From positions 4,534,501 to 4,598,500 of the forward strand of contig NZ_CP023278.1 of assembly GCF_002896875.1 (NCBI RefSeq): a DNA stretch of 64,000 nucleotides. The letters are read 5' to 3'. The notes under the pieces are model-generated. The model did no database searches. It was not told the DNA's origin and saw only the letters and a list, made by a program, of their open reading frames with translations. Positions within the stretch are counted from its first letter, which is position 1, and every line of letters begins with the position of its first letter. This document shows positions 1 through 9,715 of the stretch, in pieces. The translations under genes were made by a program, and so were the position numbers. This DNA comes from Nostoc sp. CENA543 (GTDB lineage: Bacteria > Cyanobacteriota > Cyanobacteriia > Cyanobacteriales > Nostocaceae).

Positions 1-60
1 GAACATGGTAGTACCATGTCCTTTAAACTAAAATCTCCTTAAAAGCTAATAGGAGCATAT

Positions 61-897
61 ATGGAGCCAATTATTGCTGTAGTCTTAGCACTGATAGCCT
101 ATGCCTTGGGATCTGCCAAAATCATCAATGAAGGTAATGCAGCCCTTGTGGAACGCTTGGGCAGAAAACACCGTACACTGACACCAGGTTTAAACTTTGT
201 GGTGCCTTTGGTGGATCAGATTGTGATGGAAGATACCACACGAGAGCAGTTCATTGACATTAAACCCCAGAACATCATTACAAAAGATAATATTTATTTA
301 GAAGTTGATGCTGTGTTGTTCTGGCGTATCAAAGATATAGAGAAAAGCTTTTACGCAATTGAAGATTTACAAGGTTCTCTGACACAGTTAGCTACAACCA
401 CACTAAGAGAAATTATTGCTCGGAACACTGTGGAAGAAACTAATGTGACGAGGGCGGAGATGGATAAAGCCATCCTAGACCAGTTGAACAGTACAACGAT
501 TGACTGGGGTGTTGAGATTATTCGCTTAGATATTCAAAGAATTACACCACCAGAGAGTGTGCGTAAATCAATGGAAGAAGAACGCGCTGCGGAAATTAAA
601 AAACGGGCGTTGATTACGGAAGCTGAAGCGGAAAGACAAGCTGCAATTAAGAAAGCAGAAGGAACTATGACTTCCATGCAGATTATTGCAGAAGGTTTGC
701 GTAGTAATCCTGAAAGTAAGGAAATTCTGCGCTATTTAGTGGCTCAAGATTATATTAATGCTAGCTACAAGCTAGGAGAAAGCCCAAATGCCAAGGTTGT
801 GTTTGTAGATCCTGGTAAAACTGGTGAATTGATGAAGGAAGTCATCGCGGAATCAACTAATACTGAAGGTAATGGGAAAAGTTCTGAACATGGTTAG
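61..897 (+). CDS. SPFH/band 7 (stomatin/prohibitin-like) membrane protein
   Basis: The protein has 278 residues. An N-terminal hydrophobic segment (about residues 3-19) is followed by a classic SPFH domain: the GNAALVERLGR start, PGLNFVVPLVD, the TREQFIDIKPQNIITKDN strand and the TLREIIA helix. After that comes a charged coiled-coil stretch rich in E, A and K (about residues 175-215). This matches the stomatin/QmcA-like family, whose members oligomerise on membranes and organise lipid microdomains or support proteases. Start: AGGAG lies about 8 bases before the ATG. Any partner NfeD-type gene would have to lie left of the window. The family call is firm; the cellular role is inferred. Confidence 0.9.
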   Translation: MEPIIAVVLALIAYALGSAKIINEGNAALVERLGRKHRTLTPGLNFVVPLVDQIVMEDTTREQFIDIKPQNIITKDNIYLEVDAVLFWRIKDIEKSFYAIEDLQGSLTQLATTTLREIIARNTVEETNVTRAEMDKAILDQLNSTTIDWGVEIIRLDIQRITPPESVRKSMEEERAAEIKKRALITEAEAERQAAIKKAEGTMTSMQIIAEGLRSNPESKEILRYLVAQDYINASYKLGESPNAKVVFVDPGKTGELMKEVIAESTNTEGNGKSSEHG

Positions 898-1167
898 GGG
901 AGTGGGGAGTGATGAGTGCTGAGTAGTGAGTGCTGTTAGCGGAAGCGGGGCGTTTAGCCCGTGCTGTTAGCGGTAGCGCGGCGTTTAGCCGGTGCTGAGT
1001 GTTGGGAATCATTCACCAAACTAAATTGGTGTGGGTAAGCCAATCGTCATTCATTTTTCCAGACTGATTCGCTTGTAGTAAGGGCTTTAGCCCTGGCTTT
1101 ATGCAACTTAAATAGGGTACAAATCTGGAGTTTGAATCCAAAATCTAAAATTGGTATGATTCAGTTT
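898..1167. repeat. Intergenic repeats: tgctgag runs and a two-copy tgctgttagcgg module
   Basis: This gap between two convergent genes begins with degenerate heptamers of the gagtgctgagta type. It then has two near-identical copies of a module reading gtgctgttagcgg, agcg, ggcgtttagcc (about 932-1000). A GC-rich palindromic piece, agggctttagccct, sits near 1080-1093. No reading frame looks coding. Such short tandemly repeated repetitive (STRR) sequences are typical of Nostocales intergenic DNA. Confidence 0.7.
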
Positions 1168-2010
1168 CTAATTGATTTCCCTAAATATGGCATCTGCAAC
1201 TAGGGAGACATCGCTGATTTCTTTGACATCATGAATGCGGAGGATATCAGCTCCATTGAAGATGGCTGCACAACAAGCCGCAGCTGTTCCCCAGACTCTG
1301 GCTTTTGGGTCTGGTTGATTTAAAATGCGTCCAATAAAACTTTTGCGGGAGACTCCTACTAAGATAGGACAATTAAGCGATCGCAATTCTTCTAAGCGGC
1401 GCAAAATTTCTAAGTTCTGCTCATAGTTCTTGGCAAAACCAATACCAGGATCAATGATGATTTTGGTGGAATCAATGCCCAAATCGGTGGCTATGGCTAT
1501 CTGTTTAGCCAAAAAACTCGCAATTTCTTTGACTACGTCCTGATAATTAGTCATTTGTTGCATTGTCTGGGGTGTCCCTTGAATGTGCATCAAGACAATA
1601 GGTACACCTAAACTGGCGGCTGTGGGCAACATTTGCTCATCAAATGTACCGCCAGAAATATCGTTAATGATATCGGCTCCAGCTTCTACAGATGCTTTGG
1701 CGACATCAGCCCTAGTTGTATCTACTGAAATTGGTACAGAAATTTTGGGTCGTAATGCCTCAATAATTGGCAATACGCGGTTGAGTTCATCTTCTAGGCT
1801 AATTTGCTCGGCACCAGGCCTGGTGGATTGTCCACCGACATCGATAATATCGGCACCAGCTGCCACCATTGCCTGGGCTTGGGATAAAGCCGCCGCAACA
1901 TTATTAAATTCACCACCATCACTAAAACTATCAGGAGTAACGTTTAATACTCCCATTAGATAAGTACGCTGTCCCCAGTCGAAACAGCGATCGCGTATGA
2001 TTAAACCCAT
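1168..2010 (-). CDS. folP: Dihydropteroate synthase
   Basis: FolP condenses 6-hydroxymethyl-dihydropterin pyrophosphate with p-aminobenzoate to make dihydropteroate in folate synthesis. Family signatures are visible: GVLNVTPDSFSDGG near the N-terminus, IIDVGGQSTRPGA, the DTTRADVAKAS strand, INDISGG, LMHIQGTP, IIDPGIGFAK and VGVSRKSFIG, ending with RIHDVKE. I chose the ATG that gives MGLIIRDRCFDW (280 residues). An upstream ATG at 2037 would add nine residues. tpiA follows on the same strand beyond 180 bp of repeat-rich DNA, so an operon is not certain. Confidence 0.95.
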   Translation of the reverse strand: MGLIIRDRCFDWGQRTYLMGVLNVTPDSFSDGGEFNNVAAALSQAQAMVAAGADIIDVGGQSTRPGAEQISLEDELNRVLPIIEALRPKISVPISVDTTRADVAKASVEAGADIINDISGGTFDEQMLPTAASLGVPIVLMHIQGTPQTMQQMTNYQDVVKEIASFLAKQIAIATDLGIDSTKIIIDPGIGFAKNYEQNLEILRRLEELRSLNCPILVGVSRKSFIGRILNQPDPKARVWGTAAACCAAIFNGADILRIHDVKEISDVSLVADAIFREIN

Positions 2011-2037
2011 AAATAAATCAAGTCGGAATGGAATCAT

Positions 2038-2215
2038 CCCGCTAGACTAACGGAAGTCGGAAGTTCATCACTCCCACACTTCCCAGTCGCTAGCTTTTCA
2101 ATTATGGATTTGGGATTGACGATAGCGTAGCAGGAGCGCGTCTTTTGGATTGGATTCAATCTAAAATCCAAAATCTAAAATCTAAAATTCCTAGTCCCCA
2201 ATCCCCAATCCCCAA
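2038..2215. repeat. STRR-type repeats between folP and tpiA
   Basis: The gap holds heptameric runs of aatctaaa and ccccaatc. It also holds the piece agcgtagcaggagcgcgtc, a type of short GC-rich repeat seen elsewhere in the window. No gene is seen here. Confidence 0.6.
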
Positions 2216-2941
2216 CTACTGATAATTGACAATACGAGCAAAACTCGCAGGTTCTAAACTTGCACCACCCACCAGCACACCATCAATTTCTGGCTGTGCC
2301 ATAATTTCATCAATGTTGTTTGGCTTCACTGAACCGCCATATTGGATAGGAACATTGGGATTCTTTAACTGATTGCGAATTAAGCCAATGACGCGATTAG
2401 CTTCTGTGGTTTCACAAGTGTCACCAGTACCAATAGCCCAAATCGGTTCGTAAGCAATTACTAAATTGTCTTGATCAACATTTACTAGGTCTTGTTCTAG
2501 TTGACCGATGATCAATGATTCTGTTTCGCCAGCGTCTCGCTGTTGCTTGGTTTCGCCTACACAAAGAATGGGGGTTAAACCGTGCTTTTGGGCAGCTTTC
2601 AGGCGCAAATTCACAGTTTGGTCTGTTTCGCCAAAATATTGTCGGCGTTCGCTATGACCGACGATGACGTAACGTACACCAAGTTCTACTAACATGGGGC
2701 CAGAAATTTCACCCGTGTACGCACCACTTTCTTCCCAATGGACGTTTTGCGCTCCCAATTGTATGAGGCTACCGTGTAAACTCTTGGATAGAACGCTGAG
2801 ATCAGTGAACGGAGGACATAAAACTACTTCCCTTTCGGAAGGTGTTTCTTGTAAGGATGGCAGAAACCCTGTCAAAAACTCTTGTGTTTCTGCCTGGGTT
2901 TTGAACATTTTCCAGTTACCGGCAATAACGATTTTTCGCAC
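2216..2941 (-). CDS. tpiA: Triosephosphate isomerase
   Basis: TpiA interconverts dihydroxyacetone phosphate and glyceraldehyde 3-phosphate in glycolysis and the Calvin cycle. The catalytic signatures are present: the substrate Lys and Asn in AGNWKMFKT, the His electrophile in VIVGHSERR, the catalytic Glu in [11 protein letters not shown], and the phosphate loops YGGSVKPNN and GVLVGGASL. The best start is the GTG giving [13 protein letters not shown] (241 residues, the usual length). The longer frame would need a TTG start five codons upstream. It reads away from the CRISPR leader. Confidence 0.95.
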   Translation of the reverse strand: MRKIVIAGNWKMFKTQAETQEFLTGFLPSLQETPSEREVVLCPPFTDLSVLSKSLHGSLIQLGAQNVHWEESGAYTGEISGPMLVELGVRYVIVGHSERRQYFGETDQTVNLRLKAAQKHGLTPILCVGETKQQRDAGETESLIIGQLEQDLVNVDQDNLVIAYEPIWAIGTGDTCETTEANRVIGLIRNQLKNPNVPIQYGGSVKPNNIDEIMAQPEIDGVLVGGASLEPASFARIVNYQ

Positions 2942-3334
2942 AGGTGATTTAGTCAAGTTCTTAACGCTACTAGATGCACTTTTCAGTCTAAAACTTTTTG
3001 GGATGTAATTAGCATCTTAATTCCATTTCCAGCAAAACCTGATACACATAGATTTGCTGTATGATTCTTAATTTTTAAGAAAACCCTCGACAGTAGCAAA
3101 TAGTCATCTTATGATTAGGTAATCAGCTTGATGTTTGACAAGTCGAAGCGGGGTCAAAAACCCCAGGGATTCGTCAAAATCGCCAGAACCTTGACAACAT
3201 AATAATTACAGCGTTTCAATAATTTGGGAAGTTGAGAATAACTCGCAATAAGGTGGGCTGAAATCGACCTAATTTTGCGACTCGTCAAAATGCTCCCCAG
3301 GAAGCTTGCTCTATATAAGTTTCAGTACCGAGCT
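2942..3334 (+). promoter_or_regulatory. Probable CRISPR leader and tpiA upstream region
   Basis: About 390 bp lie between tpiA and the first CRISPR repeat. The stretch contains a small palindrome, ggggtcaaaaacccc (near 3152), and cgtcaaaat twice (near 3171 and 3282). It ends in the A/T-rich ctatataagtttcag just before the array. I place the leader on this side because the last repeat at the other end has a mutated final base, as trailer-end repeats usually do. The tpiA promoter must also lie here, reading leftward. No coding frame is supported. Confidence 0.6.
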
Positions 3335-4931
3335 GTTTCCATCAACCATTTCCCCGCAAGGGGACTGAAACGTAAATTTTGCAGATTTACAGTTAATCCC
3401 TCTGGGTTTCCATCAACCATTTCCCCGCAAGGGGACTGAAACTTTAAAAATCGAGTTTGGATGACATTTTTGTTGTTGTGTTTCCATCAACCATTTCCCC
3501 GCAAGGGGACTGAAACTAGTAGTCAGGAACTTAGCAGTAATAGCCGCCGAATCAACGTTTCCATCAACCATTTCCCCGCAAGGGGACTGAAACTTCGCCC
3601 CGTTTCATCTTGAACAAGATGGATATTTAACTGTTTCCATCAACCATTTCCCCGCAAGGGGACTGAAACCTAAGGAAGCCGAGGAACTGCACTTTGGGAA
3701 CACGTTTCCATCAACCATTTCCCCGCAAGGGGACTGAAACCATTGCAAAAAAGCTGATAGTTGCGAGAATTGCGATGTTTCCATCAACCATTTCCCCGCA
3801 AGGGGACTGAAACGGTACAAGTAATACACAATTTAATACTTCTTTATTAGGTTTCCATCAACCATTTCCCCGCAAGGGGACTGAAACTCTGTATCATCTT
3901 TCAGACCATCAATTGATTTGTCGTTTCCATCAACCATTTCCCCGCAAGGGGACTGAAACCCAGGTTGCAGTTTTCAGAATATGAAATGCAAGGGCAAGGT
4001 TTCCATCAACCATTTCCCCGCAAGGGGACTGAAACCGGCAATCCCTCAAATATGGACATATTGTACTACAAGTTTCCATCAACCATTTCCCCGCAAGGGG
4101 ACTGAAACTTATACTAATAAACATCAATTTCAGATTTATACCAAGGGTTTCCATCAACCATTTCCCCGCAAGGGGACTGAAACGACTAGAAACAGCAACA
4201 ATCAAACCAGCAGCACCAGGTTTCCATCAACCATTTCCCCGCAAGGGGACTGAAACAGAGTGTTTTTTGAAGTAAATCTGGGGGTGTTAAGTTGTTTCCA
4301 TCAACCATTTCCCCGCAAGGGGACTGAAACGGGCAATGTGCAGAAACCTTCAAACCGGCTGCGGTAGGCGTGCCATTGGTTTCCATCAACCATTTCCCCG
4401 CAAGGGGACTGAAACGTCCCAGCCGTGCCAAACGGAGAAACATAGCCTGTTTGTTTCCATCAACCATTTCCCCGCAAGGGGACTGAAACTATGAAGTTGC
4501 CAAACAGGGTAATTTTTCAGGGTTGTTTCCATCAACCATTTCCCCGCAAGGGGACTGAAACTAGCACTAACAGCAAGAGAATCTGATTTATTAGCGTTTC
4601 CATCAACCATTTCCCCGCAAGGGGACTGAAACGTTTCCTCAGTCCCAGAAACATTTACCTCAAAGTCCCCAACAGTTTCCATCAACCATTTCCCCGCAAG
4701 GGGACTGAAACTAGCAGAAGTTTTCGGGGGTAGATTTGTAGAACGAGGTTTCCATCAACCATTTCCCCGCAAGGGGACTGAAACAAATAATTTACGGCAA
4801 GCGCAACTTGGCATCTCGTCGTTTCCATCAACCATTTCCCCGCAAGGGGACTGAAACTATCCTTAGTTGTGTACCTAGTAGATTTCCTAGAAAAGTTTCC
4901 ATCAACCATTTCCCCGCAAGGGGACTGAAAT
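3335..4931 (+). CRISPR. CRISPR array, 22 repeats of 37 bp, 21 spacers
   Basis: The repeat begins GTTTCCATCAACC, has a CCCC-GCAA-GGGG hairpin in its centre, and ends GGGGACTGAAAC. I counted repeats starting at 3335, 3406, 3480, 3557, 3633, 3704, 3777, 3851, 3923, 3999, 4072, 4147, 4220, 4294, 4379, 4453, 4525, 4596, 4675, 4748, 4821 and 4895. Spacers are roughly 34-48 bp and all differ. All repeats look identical except the last, whose final C is T, which suggests transcription left to right. The GAAAC terminus and the hairpin fit Cas6-processed type I or III arrays. No cas gene lies in this window. Confidence 0.98.
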
Positions 4932-5172
4932 ATCAGCAGACAATTTTCTATAGCGATGAATACCGTTTCTAGTGAACAAAATCTCTAACCATGCCCTACA
5001 GTCAATTTACAAGCTATTTTAGAGGATTTCCTTGAGCGATCGCTGTTGATACAGAAAAAGCACGTTCTGAGGTCATTATCAATTTTGAGTTTTTTGGTAT
5101 GGATGGTGCAAGTGGGTTGAATAATTTGATGTAAAGTGATACGTGTGGCGGCTTTACTCACACATCTACTGT

Positions 5173-6048
5173 ATGCAACCCCATTTATTAGAAGATTTAA
5201 GTCATCAAATCATTCCCAATCCACCGATACTAACAAGTAAAGCATCTGGATGGCAAAATGTTTTTTTGGCTTATTATCAACATCCAGGGGCAGAAATTAA
5301 TCAGCATAATATCCCATTTCATATATTAGAAGTTATAGATTCTAACTCCAGTTCAGACCATGAACGCCGCTTAGATAATCAATTTTTATCTTATAAGCTT
5401 AGAGGCAATGAAACCTTTTTTTGTCCTGCTCATACTCAGCATTGGACAAGTTGGCGAGAACAACTAAACTTTACAGTGCTAGTATTTGACCCCAAATTAT
5501 TTGCAAAATTAGCTAGTGAAACCTTAGATAATCAGCAAATAGAATTTCTTCCACAATGGCAAATATTTGATCCCATTGTTCAGACTCTCACCAGCGTACT
5601 CAAAGCAGATTTAGAAGCAGGATGTCCCGCAGGTAGATTGTATGGTGAATCCTTTGCAGCAGCGTTGATGATTCATTTAATTAAACAATTTACCGTATCA
5701 AAACTCAATAGTTTTCATAATTATGGAACATTACCGAAACATAAACTTAAAATTGTCTTGGATTATATTCAAGCAAATTTAGCCGAAGATATTAGTTTAG
5801 ACAATTTAGCTGAAGTTGCAGGAATCAGCCAATTTCACTTTGCTAGATTGTTTAAGAAATCAATGCACCTACCACCACATCAATATATTATTAGACAACG
5901 TATAGAACTAGCAAAACAATTACTTCAAAAGCCAGAATATAACATTACAGAAATTGCTTTAGAGTGCGGTTTTGCCCATCCGACTCATCTTAGTCGTCAT
6001 TTTCGCCGCTTAGTTGGGATGTCTCCTAGTGAATTTAGAAAGTTATAG
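5173..6048 (+). CDS. AraC-family transcriptional regulator
   Basis: The C-terminal third is a double helix-turn-helix DNA-binding domain: KIVLDYIQANLAEDISLDNLAEVAGISQFHFARLFKKS, then the second helix set ITEIALECGFAHPTHLSRHFRRLVGMSPSEFRK. The N-terminal about 180 residues form the variable ligand-sensing part; no effector can be read from it. I prefer the ATG at 5173 (MQPHLLEDLSH); a GTG at 5143 would add ten residues. The stop lies just before the next gene's region, so the regulator and the downstream hydrolase are probably co-transcribed. It is close to the trailer end of the CRISPR array but unlikely to be related to it. Confidence 0.9.
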   Translation: MQPHLLEDLSHQIIPNPPILTSKASGWQNVFLAYYQHPGAEINQHNIPFHILEVIDSNSSSDHERRLDNQFLSYKLRGNETFFCPAHTQHWTSWREQLNFTVLVFDPKLFAKLASETLDNQQIEFLPQWQIFDPIVQTLTSVLKADLEAGCPAGRLYGESFAAALMIHLIKQFTVSKLNSFHNYGTLPKHKLKIVLDYIQANLAEDISLDNLAEVAGISQFHFARLFKKSMHLPPHQYIIRQRIELAKQLLQKPEYNITEIALECGFAHPTHLSRHFRRLVGMSPSEFRKL

Positions 6049-6140
6049 CAAGAATGTGCTGTGTTGGCAAAAACAGGCGCGACTTGATTTTAGGGATATC
6101 GCTAAAGTGTGAATTGTTCTACACTAATTCACTCAATTGT

Positions 6141-7010
6141 ATGCTTAATAATCTTCCAGCTAAGATGATAGAACTAAATGGGGTTGAATACTTTGTTAGA
6201 GATTCCGGTACAGGGGAAGAAACTGTTTTATTAATTCATGGTTGGCCTGACGACGGCAATTTATGGAAACATCAAATAACCGCTTTATTAGAACATGGAT
6301 ATCGTGTAATTTGTCCAGATTTATTAGGTTACGGTTTAAGTGAAACACCTACAGATATAAGTCGCTATCAGTTGGCTAATTTAGTCAATGACATGATTTC
6401 CCTGCTAGAGAAATTAGCAGTTACAAAAGTCCATTGTATTGCTCATGATTATGGTGCTGTTATTGCTTGGGAACTAGCAGCACACACAGAAAAATTGCAA
6501 ACATTTACAGCCATGTCTGTAGGACATTTGGCAGAATTTTTAACAACATCTCTTGAAAATGTGCAATTTTTGTGGATTTACTTTTTAAATATTCATGATG
6601 TCGCGCCTCAACTATATCAAGTCAACAATAGTTACTTACTTCGAGAAGTTCTGCGTAGTCATCCCAACAGAGAAGAGATTTTAGAAAATACTCTCAAACC
6701 AGGTATATTAGCAAATATGCAGCGACTAGAAAAAGCCAATCCCGTACCTAATTATTTGCTAGCTGCTTTAGCTGGAGAATTACCTGAACCTGTAGCAATT
6801 CCAGTTCCTACCTTTGGTATTTGGGGTAATCAAGATGAATTTTTATGGGAGTCACAAATGCGAAATTCTGGAAAATACATCTCAGCAGATTGGAAGTATG
6901 AAAAGATTACAGATGCAGGTCATTGGTTTATGCTTGAGCAACCACAGCAGGTAAATCAATTATTACTAAATTGGCTCAAAAAACATTCGCTTGAATTGAA
7001 TAATAACTAA
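6141..7010 (+). CDS. Alpha/beta hydrolase, epoxide hydrolase/haloalkane dehalogenase-like
   Basis: This is an alpha/beta-hydrolase fold with the oxyanion motif HGWPDDGNLW, the nucleophile elbow HDYGAVIAW (Asp as nucleophile, as in epoxide hydrolases and dehalogenases rather than Ser esterases), a distal acid in WGNQDEF and the catalytic His in DAGHWFMLEQP. The substrate is unknown. The start is uncertain: ATG at 6141 (MLNNLPAK) or 6165 (MIELNGVEYF) both precede the domain, and an open frame extends back to 6054. It lies directly behind the AraC regulator on the same strand and may be its target. Confidence 0.82.
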   Translation: MLNNLPAKMIELNGVEYFVRDSGTGEETVLLIHGWPDDGNLWKHQITALLEHGYRVICPDLLGYGLSETPTDISRYQLANLVNDMISLLEKLAVTKVHCIAHDYGAVIAWELAAHTEKLQTFTAMSVGHLAEFLTTSLENVQFLWIYFLNIHDVAPQLYQVNNSYLLREVLRSHPNREEILENTLKPGILANMQRLEKANPVPNYLLAALAGELPEPVAIPVPTFGIWGNQDEFLWESQMRNSGKYISADWKYEKITDAGHWFMLEQPQQVNQLLLNWLKKHSLELNNN

Positions 7011-7086
7011 GGAGTAGGGATTAGGACTAAGAAACATAAAATTTCATGATTGGTTGTGTTTTGTTAGTGAATAGCTGACTTTAAAT

Positions 7087-7243
7087 CAATACGGTTCAGT
7101 TAAGAATAAATGTAGGTTGGGTTGTAGCTTGCTTCCCCGTAGGGGTACGAAGTGAAACCCAACAAATCGGCGAAAATGTTGGGTTTTGTTCCTCAACCCA
7201 ACCTACGCGGTTTAAGGTTTTTGACGCTAACTGAACGGTATTG
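7087..7243. mobile_element. MITE-like element, 157 bp with 16-bp terminal inverted repeats
   Basis: The left end CAATACGGTTCAGTTA and the right end TAACTGAACGGTATTG are inverted copies differing at one base. A second nested inverted pair, tgtaggttgggtt against aacccaacctac, lies inside, so the whole element can fold into a long hairpin. It has no coding capacity. It sits between the hydrolase gene and the disrupted coq4-like gene. Size and ends fit a non-autonomous MITE; the parent transposon is not in the window. Confidence 0.72.
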
Positions 7244-7263
7244 GACTTTAAATTAGGTATTTA

Positions 7264-7561
7264 CTAGACAACTTTGACTAACTCACGGTCTATGGTTGTC
7301 ATTCCTAAACTTGCACGAATTTTACTCACTTGTACATCCCAAAACTGATCCCATTTTTGGGCTATCAGTTTACCCTGAGTCTGAGAACCTAGTCTATAGC
7401 CGCGAGCTATTTCTGTCATTAAATCATTCAACCTTGTCGGTTGATAAAGACTGATCATTACCATACCAAAACTTACTAACATCACACTGATAGGAATTGG
7501 AGTCTGAGCTAAAACGAATGCTTGGAGTCCAATTTCCCCAATAACATCAGTATCAAATCCC
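7264..7561 (-). pseudogene. coq4-like gene, 3' fragment (interrupted by IS)
   Basis: The translation GFDTDVIGEIGLQAFVLAQTPIPISVMLVSFGMVMIS matches the C-terminal half of the Coq4 family, a ubiquinone-biosynthesis scaffold family also found in cyanobacteria as proteins of unclear role. The frame continues upstream only into insertion-sequence DNA. The matching N-terminal half lies at 9066-9466, beyond a 1504-bp element. Joining the halves across the 6-bp duplication AATCCC restores HIVAGFDTDVIGEIG in one frame. The gene is therefore broken by insertion rather than by decay. Confidence 0.85.
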
Positions 7562-9065
7562 CTGGAGTTTAGACTAAGCAGCAAAAAATGACCCAGGAAG
7601 GCTGAGTTGAAAATAAATAGGCATTAGACATAAAAATCGACAATCTTAAGCAGATTCTGATTGTTGCTTACGTGGCTTAGTTGTAGTTTTTCTAACAACA
7701 GGATAGCGAATTCTACGTTGTCGGGGTTGTCCAGTCTTCCAGCCAGGGGACTTTCCGCGAGGTTTGGGCGGACGGGCAGGAGTACCAATCGTCGCTAAAA
7801 TACTTCCCATCGCCTGAGCAACCCTACCTGGAGTCAAACTAACTAATAACTTTTGCCAAGGTAAAGGGTTGTCTGCAACGATATCACGGGCTAACCACAA
7901 TTCCCAAGTCATGATGGGCATTAAGTCACTCCAACGCTCACATTGCTTAGGGGTACGTAGCTTGGGAAGAGTCCAGTGTAAGCGTTGCTTCAAAAAGCGA
8001 TACCAGTGGTCAACAGTAAAACGCCGCAAGTAGAGTTGCCAAACTTCTTCTAAAGGCGGCATTTGTTCTCCCAGCCAAGCCAACCACAAAGGTTTTGACA
8101 CCCGCAAGTTGCCAAGCTCATCAAGACGCTCAACCCGAATCAAGGACATCGGACGTGTAGCGGCTTTCCGAAAATGAAAATTTGACCACAAGCTCACCTT
8201 GATACGTCCTAGTTTTGGATGATTTACTTCTATAGTTTGAATGGCTTGAGTCCATGTCGAAGCATCATTCAACTTAAATTTATCACCATGTTTTCTCGGT
8301 CGTCCCTTGCCAGAATATGGTGGTGGTGCGCCCCATAAACAAAGATTTGAACGCAAACGTACCAAAATGTCTGCTTTAATATTACTCGTCTTCAAAACGA
8401 AAGGAGCGCACCCGTACTCACTATCCCAAACCGAAATTGGTCTGGTAGGTAAATTTTCACAAACTTGTTGTAATTGCCATGCTGCTTTCTGGATTGGGCT
8501 TTCCCAACTGGTAATTCGCTCGTGTCTCAATGGTAATGCCCAACTGCCCGAACTCTCCGGTATCCAAGCAATGGTGCTATAGCCCCTGACCAATGGTGAT
8601 TGGTTTGTCACCTCCCATTGAGACACTGCTGTGTTCAATTGTCCTTTCCTGTAGCGTTACCGCATCTGGCCTTGGCCAAGCTGTATGGTCGCCAGCCAAC
8701 AACGGACGACCCTGGTGTGGCATCTGTTTGATGTATAACTGCATCAATTTTTGTCGCTGTGGCCTGCTATCTTGTAACGCTTCATAAATACTTGACCACT
8801 TGCGTCTAAATGCTGGTGATAGTGATAAATCTGCCAAACTGTAAGCGTTCCGAGTTAGCAATATTGCATCCATCAGTTCAAATGTTGCATCATGCGCTCT
8901 ACCTAGATAGTTATACGCTGCTTGACGAAATTCCTCTAATTTGGCACGGTTCATATTGGCAGATGAGAGTTGGTGGTTCTTCTCTCAGCTTCTGCTAATA
9001 GGGGACTGTGTTCAAGCACACCCCTTATTTTTCGTTGTCGCACCGGGAACTAGTCTAAACTCCAG
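7562..9065. mobile_element. Insertion sequence, 1504 bp, inserted in a coq4-like gene
   Basis: The ends are perfect 15-bp inverted repeats, CTGGAGTTTAGACTA at the left and TAGTCTAAACTCCAG at the right. They are flanked by the direct duplication AATCCC at 7556-7561 and 9066-9071. The element carries one transposase gene on the minus strand, broken by a one-base frameshift. Intact ends and an exact target duplication indicate a fairly recent insertion. The family was assigned only by protein appearance (IS4/IS701-like DDE); a curated IS search would settle it. Confidence 0.9.
7646..8954 (-). pseudogene. DDE transposase (IS4/IS701-like), frameshifted
   Basis: The first part (8954 to 8577) starts MNRAKLEEFRQAAYNYLG and contains LLAGDHTAWPRP, the likely first catalytic Asp. 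The second part (from about 8590 down to 7646) continues with GYSTIAWIPESSGSW, VWDSEYGCAPF (likely second Asp) and VDHWYRFLKQRLHWTLPKLRTP, and ends in a basic tail. The two frames join if one base is removed from the run CCCC at 8583-8586, giving ITIGQGYSTIAW. The break is a single homopolymer indel, so inactivation, a sequencing error or programmed frameshifting are all possible. Confidence 0.82.
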
Positions 9066-9466
9066 AATCCCGCAACTATATGATAAATATCATGGGTAGA
9101 ACGCCACAGCATTTTGAGATAGGAAATGTCATCAACTACAGGGACTTTTTTGTAAAAATCAGGGTCGAAACCTCTAGCTTTCATCTCTCTAGCGTAGATA
9201 TGACCTAAAGTTCCCTCTGGAAAGTTAGCTAATTCATCTAAATCAAAAGGTACAGGTAGCCAGCGTTCCTGAAATAAAGTATTGACTTCTGGAATTTTCT
9301 TTAATTCATCAACTGCTAACTGTGCCATTTCTGTTTGGTCTAGAGCATCCTCAAAGTCAAATACTGGGTCAGTATTACCATTTCTGGGTTTGAGGCTGCT
9401 AGCAGCTAAAAATTCAATATAGGCGAGGAGTCCTTTATCGTTGTTGTAGTTAATTACATTATTCAT
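9066..9466 (-). pseudogene. coq4-like gene, 5' fragment (interrupted by IS)
   Basis: The N-terminal part begins MNNVINYNNDKGLLAYIEFLA and runs through LPVPFDLDELANFPEGTLGHIYAREM to RSTHDIYHIVAGF. The HDxxH-type motif HDIYH is typical of Coq4. After GF the frame enters the inverted repeat of the insertion sequence and stops within five codons. Together with the 3' fragment at 7264 the intact protein would have been about 230 residues, the usual size. Function is presumably lost unless another copy exists. Confidence 0.85.
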
Positions 9467-9644
9467 GGTTATTTTGTTAGTTTAATATTTACACGCCAAG
9501 TCTAGAGGAGAATATTTACCTCAATTTTTGGCAAGCTAATCAAAATTTTCATGAATCTCCAGAGGTATTTGTAATCATCTTGAATTTTATTTTTCATTTA
9601 TAAATGACCTTTAAACCAATACAAGTTCAGATAAGTATAAATAC

Positions 9645-9678
9645 AAACCCCGATTTTTTACATAAATCGGGGTTTTTT
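9645..9678. terminator. Rho-independent terminator, downstream of hypB
   Basis: A perfect hairpin, AAACCCCGATTT against AAATCGGGGTTT, has a 7-base loop and a T run on the plus strand. An A run on the left can serve as a weaker T run for minus-strand transcription. It lies 37 bp beyond the hypB stop codon and probably ends the maturation operon. Confidence 0.8.
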
Positions 9679-9715
9679 AAAACTTCAACTATTTTCTTAA
9701 CTCAAATATGCTGAC

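Noticed and set aside
3605-4909. Several reading frames of 70-100 codons on both strands within the CRISPR array
   Set aside because: They are translations of the repeat (for example FSPLAGKWLMET and NHFPARGLK) with no start signals; they are by-products of a 37-bp repeat with open frames.
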